DNA of 64,000 bases, from the NCBI RefSeq assembly GCF_903166585.1, contig NZ_CAESCM010000013.1, positions 1-64,000 on the forward strand. The letters run 5' to 3'. The notes under the pieces are model-generated. The model saw only the letters and a program-made list of their open reading frames with translations. It had not been told where the DNA came from and did no database searches. The position numbers and the translations under genes are program-made. Of this stretch, positions 18,190 through 28,038 are shown piece after piece (position 1 is the first letter of the stretch; each line of letters begins with the position of its first letter). The DNA comes from Pedobacter ghigonis (GTDB lineage Bacteria > Bacteroidota > Bacteroidia > Sphingobacteriales > Sphingobacteriaceae).

Positions 18190-19584
18190 ATGTTAGAGTT
18201 TTTCGGCCGCTTTCACCCTGTTTTTGTACATCTTCCAATCGGTATATTACTGCTTGCCTGTATTTGTATCATTTTGTCGTTTTGGACAAGATTTACCAGC
18301 TTAAAATCTGCACTCCCCATCATGCTTTTACTGGGCATGCTTAGTGCAATTGTTTCCTGTCTTACCGGATATTCTTTAGCCAATGGCGGAGATTATGACG
18401 GCAAACTGGTGAGTAACCACCAATGGATGGGGATCAGTGTGGCAGTTTTATCGCTCATCCTGCTAGTGATCTATCAAAAAGTAAAATCTAATGTGATATT
18501 AGGGAGCTTTAGTGGCATTTTAATTATCCTGATTTCTATTACCGGGCATTTGGGAGGCTCGTTAACCCATGGTGCCGATTATTTAACCGCACCATTAAAA
18601 TCAGACGGTGCGAAGGGTGGTGCAGCAATTCCACCGATTGCCAATGTTCAGGAGGCTTTTGTTTATCAGAATGCCGTTCAGCCGCTTTTAAAAAGCCGTT
18701 GTTACAGTTGTCATGGAAGCGAAAAACAAAAAGGGAAATTACGTCTCGATCAGGAAGTATTTATTCTAAAAGGTGGCGAAGACGGGCATACATTGATAAA
18801 AGGCATTGCCGATGAAAGTGAATTGATTAAAAGGTTGTTGCTTCCTATCACGCATGAAGATCACATGGCACCAAAAGAGAAACCTCAACTAACACCAAAC
18901 GAAGTTGCTCTATTAAAATGGTGGATTGATAATGGTGCTGATTTTAAGAAGAAATTTAAAGAATTGCCACAGCCCGAAATCATCAAACCTGTTTTGGCTG
19001 CTTTACAAAAAGGTGAAACGGTAAGCGGAGAAGCTAAAGCCAGTGAAATTCCATCGGAAGAAGTGAGCGCAGTTGATGAGAAGGTATTACGGCAGTTTAC
19101 CAGTTTGGGTATCTCGGTTTTTCCGGTTGCGCAAAATACCAATTATTTATCGGCTAACTTTGTCAACGCAGTTTCGATGGGTAAAGAGGTTCAGGATTTA
19201 ATCAAATCGATAAAAAAACAGCTAACCTGGCTTAAGCTGGAAAACGGAAAGGTTACCGATCAAACACTCGAGGTAATTAAAGATTGTAAAAACTTAACCC
19301 GGCTGAGTTTAAACTATACGGCAATTACCGATGCCGGATTGGCGAAGCTTAAAGATTTAGATCAGTTGCAATCGCTTAGTCTGGTAGGTACAAAGGTTAC
19401 AGCCAATGGTATTGATCAGCTTAAAAAACTTAAAAATCTGAAGTTTTTATATTTGTACCAAACCAATGTAAAGAAGGCCGATTTATTGAAAATAAAGAAA
19501 CTATTACCCAAAGTAAGTTTAGATACCGGTAATTACAAACTGCCAATGCTGGCGCAAGACACTGCGGTTGTAAAAGCGCCATAA
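18190..19584 (+). CDS. DUF2231 membrane protein with cytochrome c and leucine-rich repeats
   Basis: A 464-residue membrane protein. The N-terminal part is a DUF2231 domain with four hydrophobic helices (about residues 8-130), opening FHPVFVHLPIGILLL. A PSCyt1-type cytochrome domain follows with haem motif CYSCH at 171-175 and the usual LLPITHEDHMAPKEK block. The last third holds about four leucine-rich repeats (about 345-445) with units like LTRLSLNYTAITDAGLAKL. The start is 7 bases after the TIM barrel gene's stop, so the two are one transcript. Membrane electron transfer is likely; the LRR partner is unknown. Confidence 0.88.
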   Translation: MLEFFGRFHPVFVHLPIGILLLACICIILSFWTRFTSLKSALPIMLLLGMLSAIVSCLTGYSLANGGDYDGKLVSNHQWMGISVAVLSLILLVIYQKVKSNVILGSFSGILIILISITGHLGGSLTHGADYLTAPLKSDGAKGGAAIPPIANVQEAFVYQNAVQPLLKSRCYSCHGSEKQKGKLRLDQEVFILKGGEDGHTLIKGIADESELIKRLLLPITHEDHMAPKEKPQLTPNEVALLKWWIDNGADFKKKFKELPQPEIIKPVLAALQKGETVSGEAKASEIPSEEVSAVDEKVLRQFTSLGISVFPVAQNTNYLSANFVNAVSMGKEVQDLIKSIKKQLTWLKLENGKVTDQTLEVIKDCKNLTRLSLNYTAITDAGLAKLKDLDQLQSLSLVGTKVTANGIDQLKKLKNLKFLYLYQTNVKKADLLKIKKLLPKVSLDTGNYKLPMLAQDTAVVKAP

Positions 19585-19687
19585 GGATGTACTGTTTTGG
19601 TAAGAAATAGGTTAAAATAACTATTAGCCTGACAATTAATGATTTGTTAATATTAAACTTGCAACTTATGGCAATTAATGGATAACA

Positions 19688-21025
19688 ATGATTAAGGCAA
19701 GTGATTTTGGTCCGAAATTTACCTGGGGTGTGGCTGCAGCTGCCGCGCAAATCGAAGGCGCAACAAGCCAGTATGGCAAAGGCCCTTCCATATGGGATAC
19801 TTTCGCTGCAAAAAACGGCAAAATTAAAAGGAACCATAAATTAGATCCTGCCTGCGATTTTTACCATCGGTATGAAGAAGATATTGCACTGGTAAAGCTG
19901 CTTGGCTTTAAAGTGTTCAGGTTCTCTATTGCCTGGTCGAGGATTTTGCCGCAGGGAAGGGGAGAGGTAAATCAGGAAGGAATCCGCTTTTACCATAACC
20001 TGATCGATGAGTGCCATACCCAGGGCATTACACCTTATGTTACCCTTTATCACTGGGACTTGCCTCAGGCACTTGAAGATGAAGGAGGCTGGACGAGTTT
20101 TAGCATTAATGCAGCCTTTAACGCTTTTGTGAGCATTTGTGCGCTGGAATATGGCGATAAAGTAAAAAACTGGATTGTATTGAACGAACCTTTCGGCTAT
20201 ACCTCTTTGGGCTACATGCTGGGCGTACATGCTCCCGGTAAAACAGGCTTGAGCAATTTCTTTCCGGCGGTTTTGCATACAGCGCTGGCGCAAGCCGAAG
20301 GCGGAAAAATTTTACGTGCCGAGGTGGCTAAAGCCAATATTGGCACTACCTATTCCTGCTCCGAAATACTGCCTTACACCCAAAGCGATAATGATATACT
20401 GGCTGCTAAACGCGTAGATTGTTTAATGAACCGTTTATTTGTCGAACCTACTCAGGGCATGGGTTTCCCAACGGCCGATTGGGATGTACTCGAGAAATTT
20501 CAGATGGAATATGGTACCTGGCGATTGCAGGACAGGATGAAGTTTGACTTCGATTTTATCGGCCTGCAAAATTATTTTCCTTTAACCGTAAAATACAATG
20601 CCTTTATTCCGGTAATACAAGCCTGGGAAGTGAAAGCAAAAGGCAGGAAAAAGCCACACACCGCTATGGGCTGGGAAATAAATCCCCACAGCTTTTACAA
20701 TATTATTAAGCAGTTTGCCAGCTATCCCAATATCAAAAATATAATGATCACCGAAAACGGTGCGGCTTATCATGATAAACTAACCAATGGAAACGTTGTA
20801 GACGCAGAGCGGATCGACTATTTTAAGCTATACTTAGGTGCTTTATTAAAGGCTAAGAACGAGGGTATCAATATAACCGGTTATATGGCCTGGACATTAA
20901 TGGATAATTTCGAATGGGCTGAAGGTTTTAATGCACGGTTTGGCCTGGTTTATACCGATTTTCATACTTTGAAACGAACTATTAAGTATTCTGGCTATTG
21001 GTGGCAGGAGTTTTTAAAAGCCTAA
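19688..21025 (+). CDS. GH1 family beta-glucosidase
   Basis: A retaining beta-glycosidase of family GH1 that cleaves beta-linked glucose or related sugars from short glycosides. Both catalytic glutamates are in place: acid/base in LNEPFGY (Glu 167) and nucleophile in MITENGAAY (Glu 356). The N-terminal signature FTWGVAAAAAQIEGA is also typical. There is no signal peptide, so it acts in the cytoplasm on imported glycosides. 445 residues is the usual length. It lies 103 bases after the cytochrome-LRR gene and may belong to the same functional group under the AraC regulator. Confidence 0.95.
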   Translation: MIKASDFGPKFTWGVAAAAAQIEGATSQYGKGPSIWDTFAAKNGKIKRNHKLDPACDFYHRYEEDIALVKLLGFKVFRFSIAWSRILPQGRGEVNQEGIRFYHNLIDECHTQGITPYVTLYHWDLPQALEDEGGWTSFSINAAFNAFVSICALEYGDKVKNWIVLNEPFGYTSLGYMLGVHAPGKTGLSNFFPAVLHTALAQAEGGKILRAEVAKANIGTTYSCSEILPYTQSDNDILAAKRVDCLMNRLFVEPTQGMGFPTADWDVLEKFQMEYGTWRLQDRMKFDFDFIGLQNYFPLTVKYNAFIPVIQAWEVKAKGRKKPHTAMGWEINPHSFYNIIKQFASYPNIKNIMITENGAAYHDKLTNGNVVDAERIDYFKLYLGALLKAKNEGINITGYMAWTLMDNFEWAEGFNARFGLVYTDFHTLKRTIKYSGYWWQEFLKA

Positions 21026-21136
21026 ATTTCCCCGGGGGTCTGCTAAGGTATTATTACTAAGCTTTTCGGTAACAAATTTTGAAAATCTATATCTTAATAA
21101 GGATTTTATATTTTTGCTAACCAGAAAGCTCAATCC

Positions 21137-21607
21137 ATGAACGACAGAACTATAGTTTACAGCACCTATTATAACCCCATAGAAGCCAATATTATCAAAG
21201 CCAGATTAGAAGATAGTGGGTTTGCCTGCTTCCTTGCCGATGAGAATGTGGCTACACTAAACCCTTTATATAATCAGGCCATTGGTGGCGTTAAGTTAAT
21301 CGTTTTCGAAAACGATGTTGAAGCCATTAACGATTTGCTTGTTGACGATCAGACTACACTTTTTGAACCAGATGATGAAACTTTTGCTGATAGCGATGAA
21401 GAAGAAAATGAGATTGCTTGTATGCAATGTGGGTCTAAAAATGTAGGTTATGGAATGGCAACAGATAAAAAATATAGTGTATGGGCCACCATATTAGCTT
21501 TTTTAACACTAACCACTCCCATTAAAGCCAATAAGTGTTACCACTGTTACGATTGTGGTTATGAGTTTAAAGAGCCGCTGGTAAACGGAGAAGAGTACAA
21601 ACCTTAA
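21137..21607 (+). CDS. DUF2007 protein with C-terminal zinc ribbon
   Basis: A 156-residue cytoplasmic protein. The N-terminal 70 residues match DUF2007, a small PII-like fold (TIVYSTYYNPIEANIIKARL, then a LNPLYNQAIGGVKLIV block). An acidic linker leads to a C-terminal zinc ribbon with pairs CMQC and CYHCYDCGYEF on either side of a hydrophobic stretch. TATTTTTG at 21109-21116 could be its -7 element. The two converging genes (this and acnA) share a terminator. Function unknown. Confidence 0.82.
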   Translation: MNDRTIVYSTYYNPIEANIIKARLEDSGFACFLADENVATLNPLYNQAIGGVKLIVFENDVEAINDLLVDDQTTLFEPDDETFADSDEEENEIACMQCGSKNVGYGMATDKKYSVWATILAFLTLTTPIKANKCYHCYDCGYEFKEPLVNGEEYKP

Positions 21608-21630
21608 AAGGAATAATTTAACAAGGCCTT

Positions 21631-21668
21631 TAAAATAAAATCCCGTTCTGATTTAACAAAACGGGATT
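21631..21668. terminator. Terminator between DUF2007 gene and acnA
   Basis: The arms AATCCCGTT (21639-21647) and AACGGGATT (21660-21668) form the stem. The T-run is better on the minus strand, leftward of 21641, so it mainly stops acnA. Confidence 0.75.
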
Positions 21669-21675
21669 GATATTA

Positions 21676-21713
21676 TACATCCAGACTTCGGACTACTGAC
21701 TCCGGACTTTAAG
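21676..21713. repeat. Short degenerate GACTCCGGACT repeat
   Basis: The units CAGACTTCGGACTACTGACTC and CCGGACTTTAAGACT precede the acnA stop codon. GACTCCGGACT recurs at 28280-28290, inside the polysaccharide deacetylase gene. Confidence 0.5.
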
Positions 21714-21714
21714 A

Positions 21715-23997
21715 CTATTGAAGCGCAGCTTTTGCAGCAGCCTCAGCTCTGATAATGTTCAACGCGCCACCAGCTTTAAACCAGTCTATTTGTTGGGCAT
21801 TATAGCTGTGGTTAACAGGAAACTGTTCTGTAGTACCATCTGCATGGTGTAATACCAGGGTTAATGGTTTATCAGGAGCAAACTCAGTTAAGCCTAAAAT
21901 ATCGATGGTATCATCTTCTAAGATTTTATCGTAATCATCTTTATCGGCAAAAGTTAAGCCCAGCATACCTTGTTTTTTAAGGTTGGTTTCGTGGATACGG
22001 GCAAAAGATTTAACCAGTACTGCACGAACGCCTAAATGGCGTGGCTCCATCGCTGCGTGCTCGCGCGATGATCCTTCACCATAGTTTTCGTCACCCACAA
22101 CAATCGAACCTAAGCCAGCAGCTTTGTAATCGCGCTGCGTTGCCGGCACAGGGCCGTACTCTCCGGTCAGTTCGTTTTTAACGGTATCGGTTTTATCGTT
22201 GAAGTAGTTTACCGCACCAATTAACATGTTGTTAGAAATATTATCCAGGTGACCACGGAATTTTAACCACGGACCAGCCATCGAAATGTGATCGGTTGTA
22301 CATTTTCCTTTGGCTTTAATTAATAATTTTAGGCCTTTAAGGTCAGTGCCTTCCCAAGGAGCAAACGGATCTAACAATTGTAAGCGGTGAGAAGTAGGAG
22401 AAACCAAAACCTGTACCTTTGAACCATCAGCAGCCGGAGCCTGGAAACCTGCATCCTCTACCGCGAAACCTTTAGTAGGCAATTCGTAACCGGTAGGCGG
22501 GTCTAATTTAACCTGCTCGCCTTTATCGTTTGTTAAAGTATCGGTTAAAGGATTGAATCCTAAATTACCCGAGATTGCGATGGCAGCAACCATTTCTGGC
22601 GAAGCTACAAAAGCATAGGTATTTGGGTTTCCATCGGCGCGTTTAGCAAAGTTTCTGTTAAACGAGTGTACAATGGTATTTTTTTCTGCTTTCTCTGCAC
22701 CAGTACGGTCCCACATACCAATACATGGTCCGCAGGCGTTGGTAAAGATCGTCGCATTTAAATCTTCGAAAGTTTTTAAATAGCCGTCGCGGTCTGCAGT
22801 GTAACGTACCTGCTCAGAACCGGGGTTAATACCAAATTCGGCTTTGGTTACCAAACCTTTTGCAATGGCCTGGTTGGCAATAGATGCTGCCCTCGATAAA
22901 TCTTCGTAAGAAGAGTTGGTACAAGAACCAATTAAGCCCCATTCTACTTTTAATGGCCAGCCGTTTTTCTCTGCTTCGGTTTTCATTTGCGAAACGGGAG
23001 TAGCTAAATCTGGTGTGAAAGGACCATTTAAGTAAGGTTCTAAAGTATCTAAATCGATCTCAATAACCTGATCGAAATAATTTTCAGGATCAGCATAAAC
23101 TTCATCATCACCGGTTAGGTAAGCCGCGATTTTGTTGGCTTCATCGGCTACTTCATTTCTGCCTGTAGCGCGTAAATAACGCTCCATGCTTTCATCGTAA
23201 CCAAAAGTAGAAGTGGTTGCACCGATTTCAGCTCCCATGTTACAAATGGTGCCCTTGCCGGTACAGCTCATTGAAGTAGCACCATCGCCAAAATATTCAA
23301 CAATTGCACCTGTACCACCTTTAACAGTTAAAATACCGGCAACTTTAAGAATCACATCTTTGGCAGCAGTCCAGCCGTTTAATTTACCGGTTAACTTTAC
23401 TCCAATTAACTTAGGGAATTTTAGTTCCCATGGTAGTCCAGCCATAACATCGCAGGCATCAGCACCACCAACACCAATGGCAACCATACCTAAACCACCT
23501 GCGTTTACCGTATGCGAGTCGGTACCAATCATCATTCCACCCGGGAAAGCATAATTTTCTAAAACAACCTGGTGGATAATACCAGCTCCGGGGTTCCAGA
23601 AACCGATGCCATATTTGTTGGAAACAGATGATAAGAAATCAAAAACTTCTGCACTCTCCGTTTTGGCATGAGGTAAATCTATTGCAGCACCTTCTTTAGC
23701 CGTAATTAAGTGATCACAGTGAACCGTAGAGGGAACAGCAACCTGCGGACGGCCAGCCTGCATAAACTGCAATAAAGCCATCTGTGCGGTAGCATCTTGC
23801 ATCGCTACGCGGTCTGGAGCAAAATCTACGTAGTCGGTACCACGTTTAAACGCCGTTTTAGGATCTCCATCCCAAAGGTGTGCATACAATATTTTTTCAG
23901 ATAAGGTTAAAGGTCTGCCAACAACTTTACGCGCAGCCTCAACGCGGCTGCCAAAGTTTGCATAAACCTTTTTAATCATGTCTATATCAAAAGCCAT
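21715..23997 (-). CDS. acnA: Aconitate hydratase, mitochondrial type
   Basis: A TCA-cycle enzyme that converts citrate to isocitrate through a 4Fe-4S cluster. The three cluster cysteines are at residue 359 (GSCTNSSYED) and at 422 and 425 (NACGPCIGMW), the positions and spacing of mitochondrial aconitase. The C-terminal swivel domain contains GSSREHAAMEPRHLG. 760 residues fits this class, which is shorter than the AcnA/IRP class; the symbol is given in the loose sense. It lies head-to-tail behind acnB but with a terminator between them, so the two are probably regulated apart. Confidence 0.95.
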   Translation of the reverse strand: MAFDIDMIKKVYANFGSRVEAARKVVGRPLTLSEKILYAHLWDGDPKTAFKRGTDYVDFAPDRVAMQDATAQMALLQFMQAGRPQVAVPSTVHCDHLITAKEGAAIDLPHAKTESAEVFDFLSSVSNKYGIGFWNPGAGIIHQVVLENYAFPGGMMIGTDSHTVNAGGLGMVAIGVGGADACDVMAGLPWELKFPKLIGVKLTGKLNGWTAAKDVILKVAGILTVKGGTGAIVEYFGDGATSMSCTGKGTICNMGAEIGATTSTFGYDESMERYLRATGRNEVADEANKIAAYLTGDDEVYADPENYFDQVIEIDLDTLEPYLNGPFTPDLATPVSQMKTEAEKNGWPLKVEWGLIGSCTNSSYEDLSRAASIANQAIAKGLVTKAEFGINPGSEQVRYTADRDGYLKTFEDLNATIFTNACGPCIGMWDRTGAEKAEKNTIVHSFNRNFAKRADGNPNTYAFVASPEMVAAIAISGNLGFNPLTDTLTNDKGEQVKLDPPTGYELPTKGFAVEDAGFQAPAADGSKVQVLVSPTSHRLQLLDPFAPWEGTDLKGLKLLIKAKGKCTTDHISMAGPWLKFRGHLDNISNNMLIGAVNYFNDKTDTVKNELTGEYGPVPATQRDYKAAGLGSIVVGDENYGEGSSREHAAMEPRHLGVRAVLVKSFARIHETNLKKQGMLGLTFADKDDYDKILEDDTIDILGLTEFAPDKPLTLVLHHADGTTEQFPVNHSYNAQQIDWFKAGGALNIIRAEAAAKAALQ

Positions 23998-24124
23998 ACT
24001 TTAATTTTTTATAATTAGTGTCAATAAGGTACTATCTAAATTAAACAATTTTAAACACACTTATTTTTGAGATTTGTCATAATGTGTTATTTAAAACCAT
24101 TCTATGCAACTATTTGCACAAAGG

Positions 24125-24156
24125 AAAAGGCTATCTGATATCTCGGATAGCCTTTT
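24125..24156 (-). terminator. Terminator after acnB
   Basis: AAAAGGCTATC and GATAGCCTTTT pair around a 10-base loop between the two aconitase genes. Both sides carry four A or T. Confidence 0.8.
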
Positions 24157-24190
24157 CGTGTATTTAACAAATGATATGTTTTTTTGTTTC

Positions 24191-26956
24191 TTATTGTTTT
24201 GTAGAAATAGGGGTAAACTTGGTTAAGTTGATGCCTTCCACTGCTACTTTATATTCTTCGATGCTTGGAATACGACCTAAGATCGCTGATAGAACAACCA
24301 CCGGCGTAGATGCCAGTAAAGACTCTCCTTTTTTACCATCTTTGTCTTCTACCACACGGCCCTGGAATAAACGCGTTGAAGTAGCCATTACCGTATCACC
24401 TTTAGCCGCTTTTTCCTGGTTACCCATGCAAAGGTTACAACCCGGGCGCTCTAAATACATGATGTTTTCGTACTCGGTACGCGCTGTGCTTTTAGGTAAG
24501 GCATCGCTGAACTCAAATCCAGAATATCTTTGCAGGTATTCCCAATCACCTTCTGCTTTCAATTCATCGATGATGTTATAGGTAGGAGCGGCAACTACCA
24601 ACGGCGCTTTGAATTCTACTTTACCAGTTTGTGTTTCTATGTTTTTCAACATTTGAGAAACGATTTTCAAGTCATCTTTATGCACCATGCATGAGCCAAC
24701 GAAACCAAGGTCCACTTTTTTATCGCCACCGTAGTAAGTTAAGTCTCTGATGGTATCGTGCGTATAACGTTTAGACACATCAGCGTTATTCACATCCGGA
24801 TCGGCAATCATTGGCTCCTGAATCAGATCAAGATCAATTACTACTTCGGCATAGTATTTGGCATTATCGTCTGGTGTTAAAGCTGGTTTGATGCCAGTTT
24901 TAATCTCTTCAATACGTTTATTGGCTTTATTGATCAAACCTTGTAAAACCTGGTTATGGTTGTCCATACCCTTGTCTATCATGATCTGAATACGGTTTTT
25001 GGCAATTTCTAAAGACTGGATCAAAGTATCGTCCTGAGAAATACAGATAGAAGCTTTTGCTTTCATCTCTGCAGTCCAGTCAGTAAAAGTAAAGGCCTGA
25101 TCGGCTAATAAAGTACCGATGTGTACCTCGATGATACGACCCTGGAATACGTTTTCGCCATCAAACTGCTGCAACATCTGCAATTGTGTAGCATGAACCA
25201 CATCACGGAAATCCATGTGTTGTTTCATTTCACCTTTGAAGGTAACTTTTACCGATTCCGGAATTGGCATAGAAGCCTCGCCGGTTGCCAGTGCTAAAGC
25301 TACAGTACCCGAATCGGCACCGAAAGCTACCCCTTTTGACATACGGGTATGCGAGTCGCCACCGATAATAATTGCCCACTCATCAATGGTGATATCGTTC
25401 AGTACTTTGTGAATAACATCGGTCATTGAATGATAAGTGCCTTTAGGGTCGCGGGCAGTAATCACACCAAATTCATTCATAAACTTCATCAGTTTAGGGA
25501 TGTTTGCCTGTGCTTTTTTATCCCAAACAGATGCCGTGTGGCAACCTGACTGATAAGCGCCATCAACAATCGGAGAAATAACTGTAGCAGCCATTGCCTC
25601 TAATTCCTGAGCAGTCATTAACCCGGTAGTATCCTGCGAACCTACAATATTTACTTCTACGCGAACGTCAGAACCAGCATGTAGCACCTTGCCTGGTGCT
25701 AAACCTACAGCATTTCTGTTGAATATCTTTTCTACAGCAGTTAAACCCTGACCTTCGATAGATACTTCTTTAGCTGGTGCAAATACCAATTGAGCCTCGA
25801 TACCTAAAGTTTTGGCAGCAAATGTTTGGATTTTTTTACCGAAAACGATGGCATAAGAACCACCTGCTTTGATAAATTCCATTTTTTGAGGAGTTAAAGC
25901 TTTTGAAATATCAATCAGCTCCTGATCTCCGCTGTATAATTTTTTAGTTTTTGTATTGATGGTAAGCACGGTTCCGGTTTCAACAGAAAACGCTTGCTCT
26001 AAAACAGGCTCGTCATTTTCATTACGGACAACATTACCGTTCTCATCCGTTTTCTTTACCCAGTTTTTAAGGTCGATACCAATACCACCGGTTACATCAA
26101 CTGTGGTTAAGAAAATTGGGGAAATACCGTTGGTACCACCTACAATTGGTGCAATGTTTACAAACGGAACATAAGGGCTCGATTGTTTACCTGTCCAAAG
26201 TGCCACGTTGTTTACACCCGACATACGTGAAGAACCTACGCCCATGGTGCCTTTTTCGGCTACCAGCATTACGCTTTTATCGGGGTGTTGTGCCTGTAAT
26301 GCACGAATTTGTTCCTGAGCTTCTGGTGTAATCATGCATTTACCGTGCAATTCACGATCAGAACGCGAGTGCGCCTGGTTGCCCGGAGATAATAAATCGG
26401 TAGAAATATCGCCAATACCAGCAATAAAGGTTACTACTTTAATTTCTTCAGCAACAGCCGGTAATTCAGTAAAGAATTCGGCTTTAGCATAACTTTCTAA
26501 TATTTCTTTAGCAATCTCGTTGCCGTTATTGTAAGCTTCTTTTAAACGATCGGTATCAGCATCGTACAAGAAAACCTGTGTTTTAAGTACATCAGCTGCT
26601 TTGTGTGCTTTATCACCATTATCAGCCAAAGCAATATCCAATAAAACTTTGATAGAAGGGCCACCCTTCATGTGCGATAACAATTCGAAAGCAAAATCAG
26701 GTGTAATTTCTGCAACAACAGTTTCACCGGTAATAATTTCTTTTAAAAATTGTGCTTTTACACCAGCTGCGCCAGTAGTGCCCGGCAGGGTATTGTAGAT
26801 GAAAAAATTAACAGCATCAGCTCTGTTAAAATTATTTACATTTTTGATCTGATCGATGATTTCGCTCAATAATTCGGCGCCATCAATAGGTTTAGGGTGA
26901 AGACCCTGGATTTTTCTCTCCTCAATCTCCTGGATATAATCGTTATAAATACTCAT
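24191..26956 (-). CDS. acnB: Bifunctional aconitate hydratase 2 / 2-methylisocitrate dehydratase
   Basis: The AcnB-type aconitase has its swivel domain before the cluster domain and starts with a HEAT-like helical domain (about residues 1-160). Cluster cysteines lie in DLGFVGSCMVHKDDL and in ERPGCNLCMGNQ. AMGVGSSRMSG-like and GGDSHTRMSKG blocks are also clear. At 921 residues it is longer than the roughly 865 of E. coli AcnB; part of the excess is an insert around residues 310-345 (VKKTDENGNVVRNENDEP). It may also act in the methylcitrate cycle. It is a second aconitase beside acnA. Confidence 0.95.
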   Translation of the reverse strand: MSIYNDYIQEIEERKIQGLHPKPIDGAELLSEIIDQIKNVNNFNRADAVNFFIYNTLPGTTGAAGVKAQFLKEIITGETVVAEITPDFAFELLSHMKGGPSIKVLLDIALADNGDKAHKAADVLKTQVFLYDADTDRLKEAYNNGNEIAKEILESYAKAEFFTELPAVAEEIKVVTFIAGIGDISTDLLSPGNQAHSRSDRELHGKCMITPEAQEQIRALQAQHPDKSVMLVAEKGTMGVGSSRMSGVNNVALWTGKQSSPYVPFVNIAPIVGGTNGISPIFLTTVDVTGGIGIDLKNWVKKTDENGNVVRNENDEPVLEQAFSVETGTVLTINTKTKKLYSGDQELIDISKALTPQKMEFIKAGGSYAIVFGKKIQTFAAKTLGIEAQLVFAPAKEVSIEGQGLTAVEKIFNRNAVGLAPGKVLHAGSDVRVEVNIVGSQDTTGLMTAQELEAMAATVISPIVDGAYQSGCHTASVWDKKAQANIPKLMKFMNEFGVITARDPKGTYHSMTDVIHKVLNDITIDEWAIIIGGDSHTRMSKGVAFGADSGTVALALATGEASMPIPESVKVTFKGEMKQHMDFRDVVHATQLQMLQQFDGENVFQGRIIEVHIGTLLADQAFTFTDWTAEMKAKASICISQDDTLIQSLEIAKNRIQIMIDKGMDNHNQVLQGLINKANKRIEEIKTGIKPALTPDDNAKYYAEVVIDLDLIQEPMIADPDVNNADVSKRYTHDTIRDLTYYGGDKKVDLGFVGSCMVHKDDLKIVSQMLKNIETQTGKVEFKAPLVVAAPTYNIIDELKAEGDWEYLQRYSGFEFSDALPKSTARTEYENIMYLERPGCNLCMGNQEKAAKGDTVMATSTRLFQGRVVEDKDGKKGESLLASTPVVVLSAILGRIPSIEEYKVAVEGINLTKFTPISTKQ

Positions 26957-27258
26957 CTTAGATATTTTATTCTTTTTTCGCTAAGTTTTGCGTAATAAAA
27001 TACACCTTTCCCAAAAGAATACTATTATTTGTAATTAATTTGTGGTTATCGACCAAAAAAATGAATTTTTGGATAAAACAAAAATAACAAAAAGCAAGCT
27101 TTAAATGCAATTTAAGCAGTTGATTACGTAATTTGGAATTGTTCTAAACTAGGTGGTTGCCTAAGGATTTCGAGTTATAAAATGCTTTAGGTTACTATCG
27201 TTTCTATGTGCTTTGTATCTTAAATGACCTTGTTCTTAAAGAAAATTACAGTTAAAGT
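26957..27258. other. AT-rich intergenic region upstream of acnB
   Basis: About 300 bases between the divergent-to-tandem acnB start and the lipoprotein gene's stop. It must contain the acnB promoter, but I see no clear TTTG/TAnnTTTG pair, hairpin or open frame. Confidence 0.5.
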
Positions 27259-27882
27259 TTAATCTTCACAAACGTTGCTGATATTGTAATAAAAGCCTAA
27301 GCTTTTTGACGTTAATTTTCCAAGAGAATCGATATTAACCTTATAAGGTTCGGTTTTTACCGGGCATTTATGAAATTTTACAAGATAGAGTTCGAAACCA
27401 TTTTTAACCTTTTTGAAAGAACTGCCAATTGGACGGCTGTAATCAACATCTAAGCCTTTTATTTTTGCAATAAGTAATGCCTTATCCAAGCTGTTTACTT
27501 TTCCTATAAAATTGATTAGCTCGGCTTCATTCCTTACCACACCAACATGGTTATTTTTTAAATAAATAATATAGTAAAAGCCATAGAACAGTTCACTTTT
27601 AAATCCTGTTTCTGGTGGTGTGAATTTGATTCTCCATAGCTCTTTAATATCTCCTCTGCCTGTTATGATTTCTGTTCTTGGAATAGTTAATGAAGGATTG
27701 CTGAGGACGCATGCCCAGTAATCATATTTTTTATCAGGCTCAATTGCGCTTATTATATCTTTGGTATCTGAGAGGTTTGCAGGAATTCTACTATAACTTT
27801 TATCTGGCCTGGTTTGGCACGATAAAAAACAAATTGAAAAAGAGGAAATTAAAATGTAAAGCGTTAATTGAAGCGGTTTCAT
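27259..27882 (-). CDS. Putative lipoprotein of unknown function
   Basis: A 207-residue protein with a lipoprotein signal: a hydrophobic helix from about residue 6 and lipobox FLSC with Cys 22. The mature part has alternating basic and hydrophobic residues, with no domain I recognise; four further Cys residues or fewer (such as KCPV and NVCED near the end) could form a disulphide. It is isolated between acnB and the deacetylase gene on the same strand. Base composition is AT-rich compared with acnB. Confidence 0.6.
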   Translation of the reverse strand: MKPLQLTLYILISSFSICFLSCQTRPDKSYSRIPANLSDTKDIISAIEPDKKYDYWACVLSNPSLTIPRTEIITGRGDIKELWRIKFTPPETGFKSELFYGFYYIIYLKNNHVGVVRNEAELINFIGKVNSLDKALLIAKIKGLDVDYSRPIGSSFKKVKNGFELYLVKFHKCPVKTEPYKVNIDSLGKLTSKSLGFYYNISNVCED

Positions 27883-28038
27883 AGTTCTTTTTCATTAGAT
27901 GCCAGGAATAGTAGGTTTCCATAACCGTTCAATTCCGTACAGTTTTGTCCGTTTTTGAACAGCTGGAAATTGCCGATCAGGCTAGAAGCTTGTTTTTGTC
28001 AATTGTGGTAGGCATAAGCAGTTCTGGCATAACTATCG

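Noticed and set aside
24171..24581. A 136-codon plus-strand frame opposite the acnB 3' end
   Set aside because: It mirrors the conserved aconitase coding strand and shows no independent signal.
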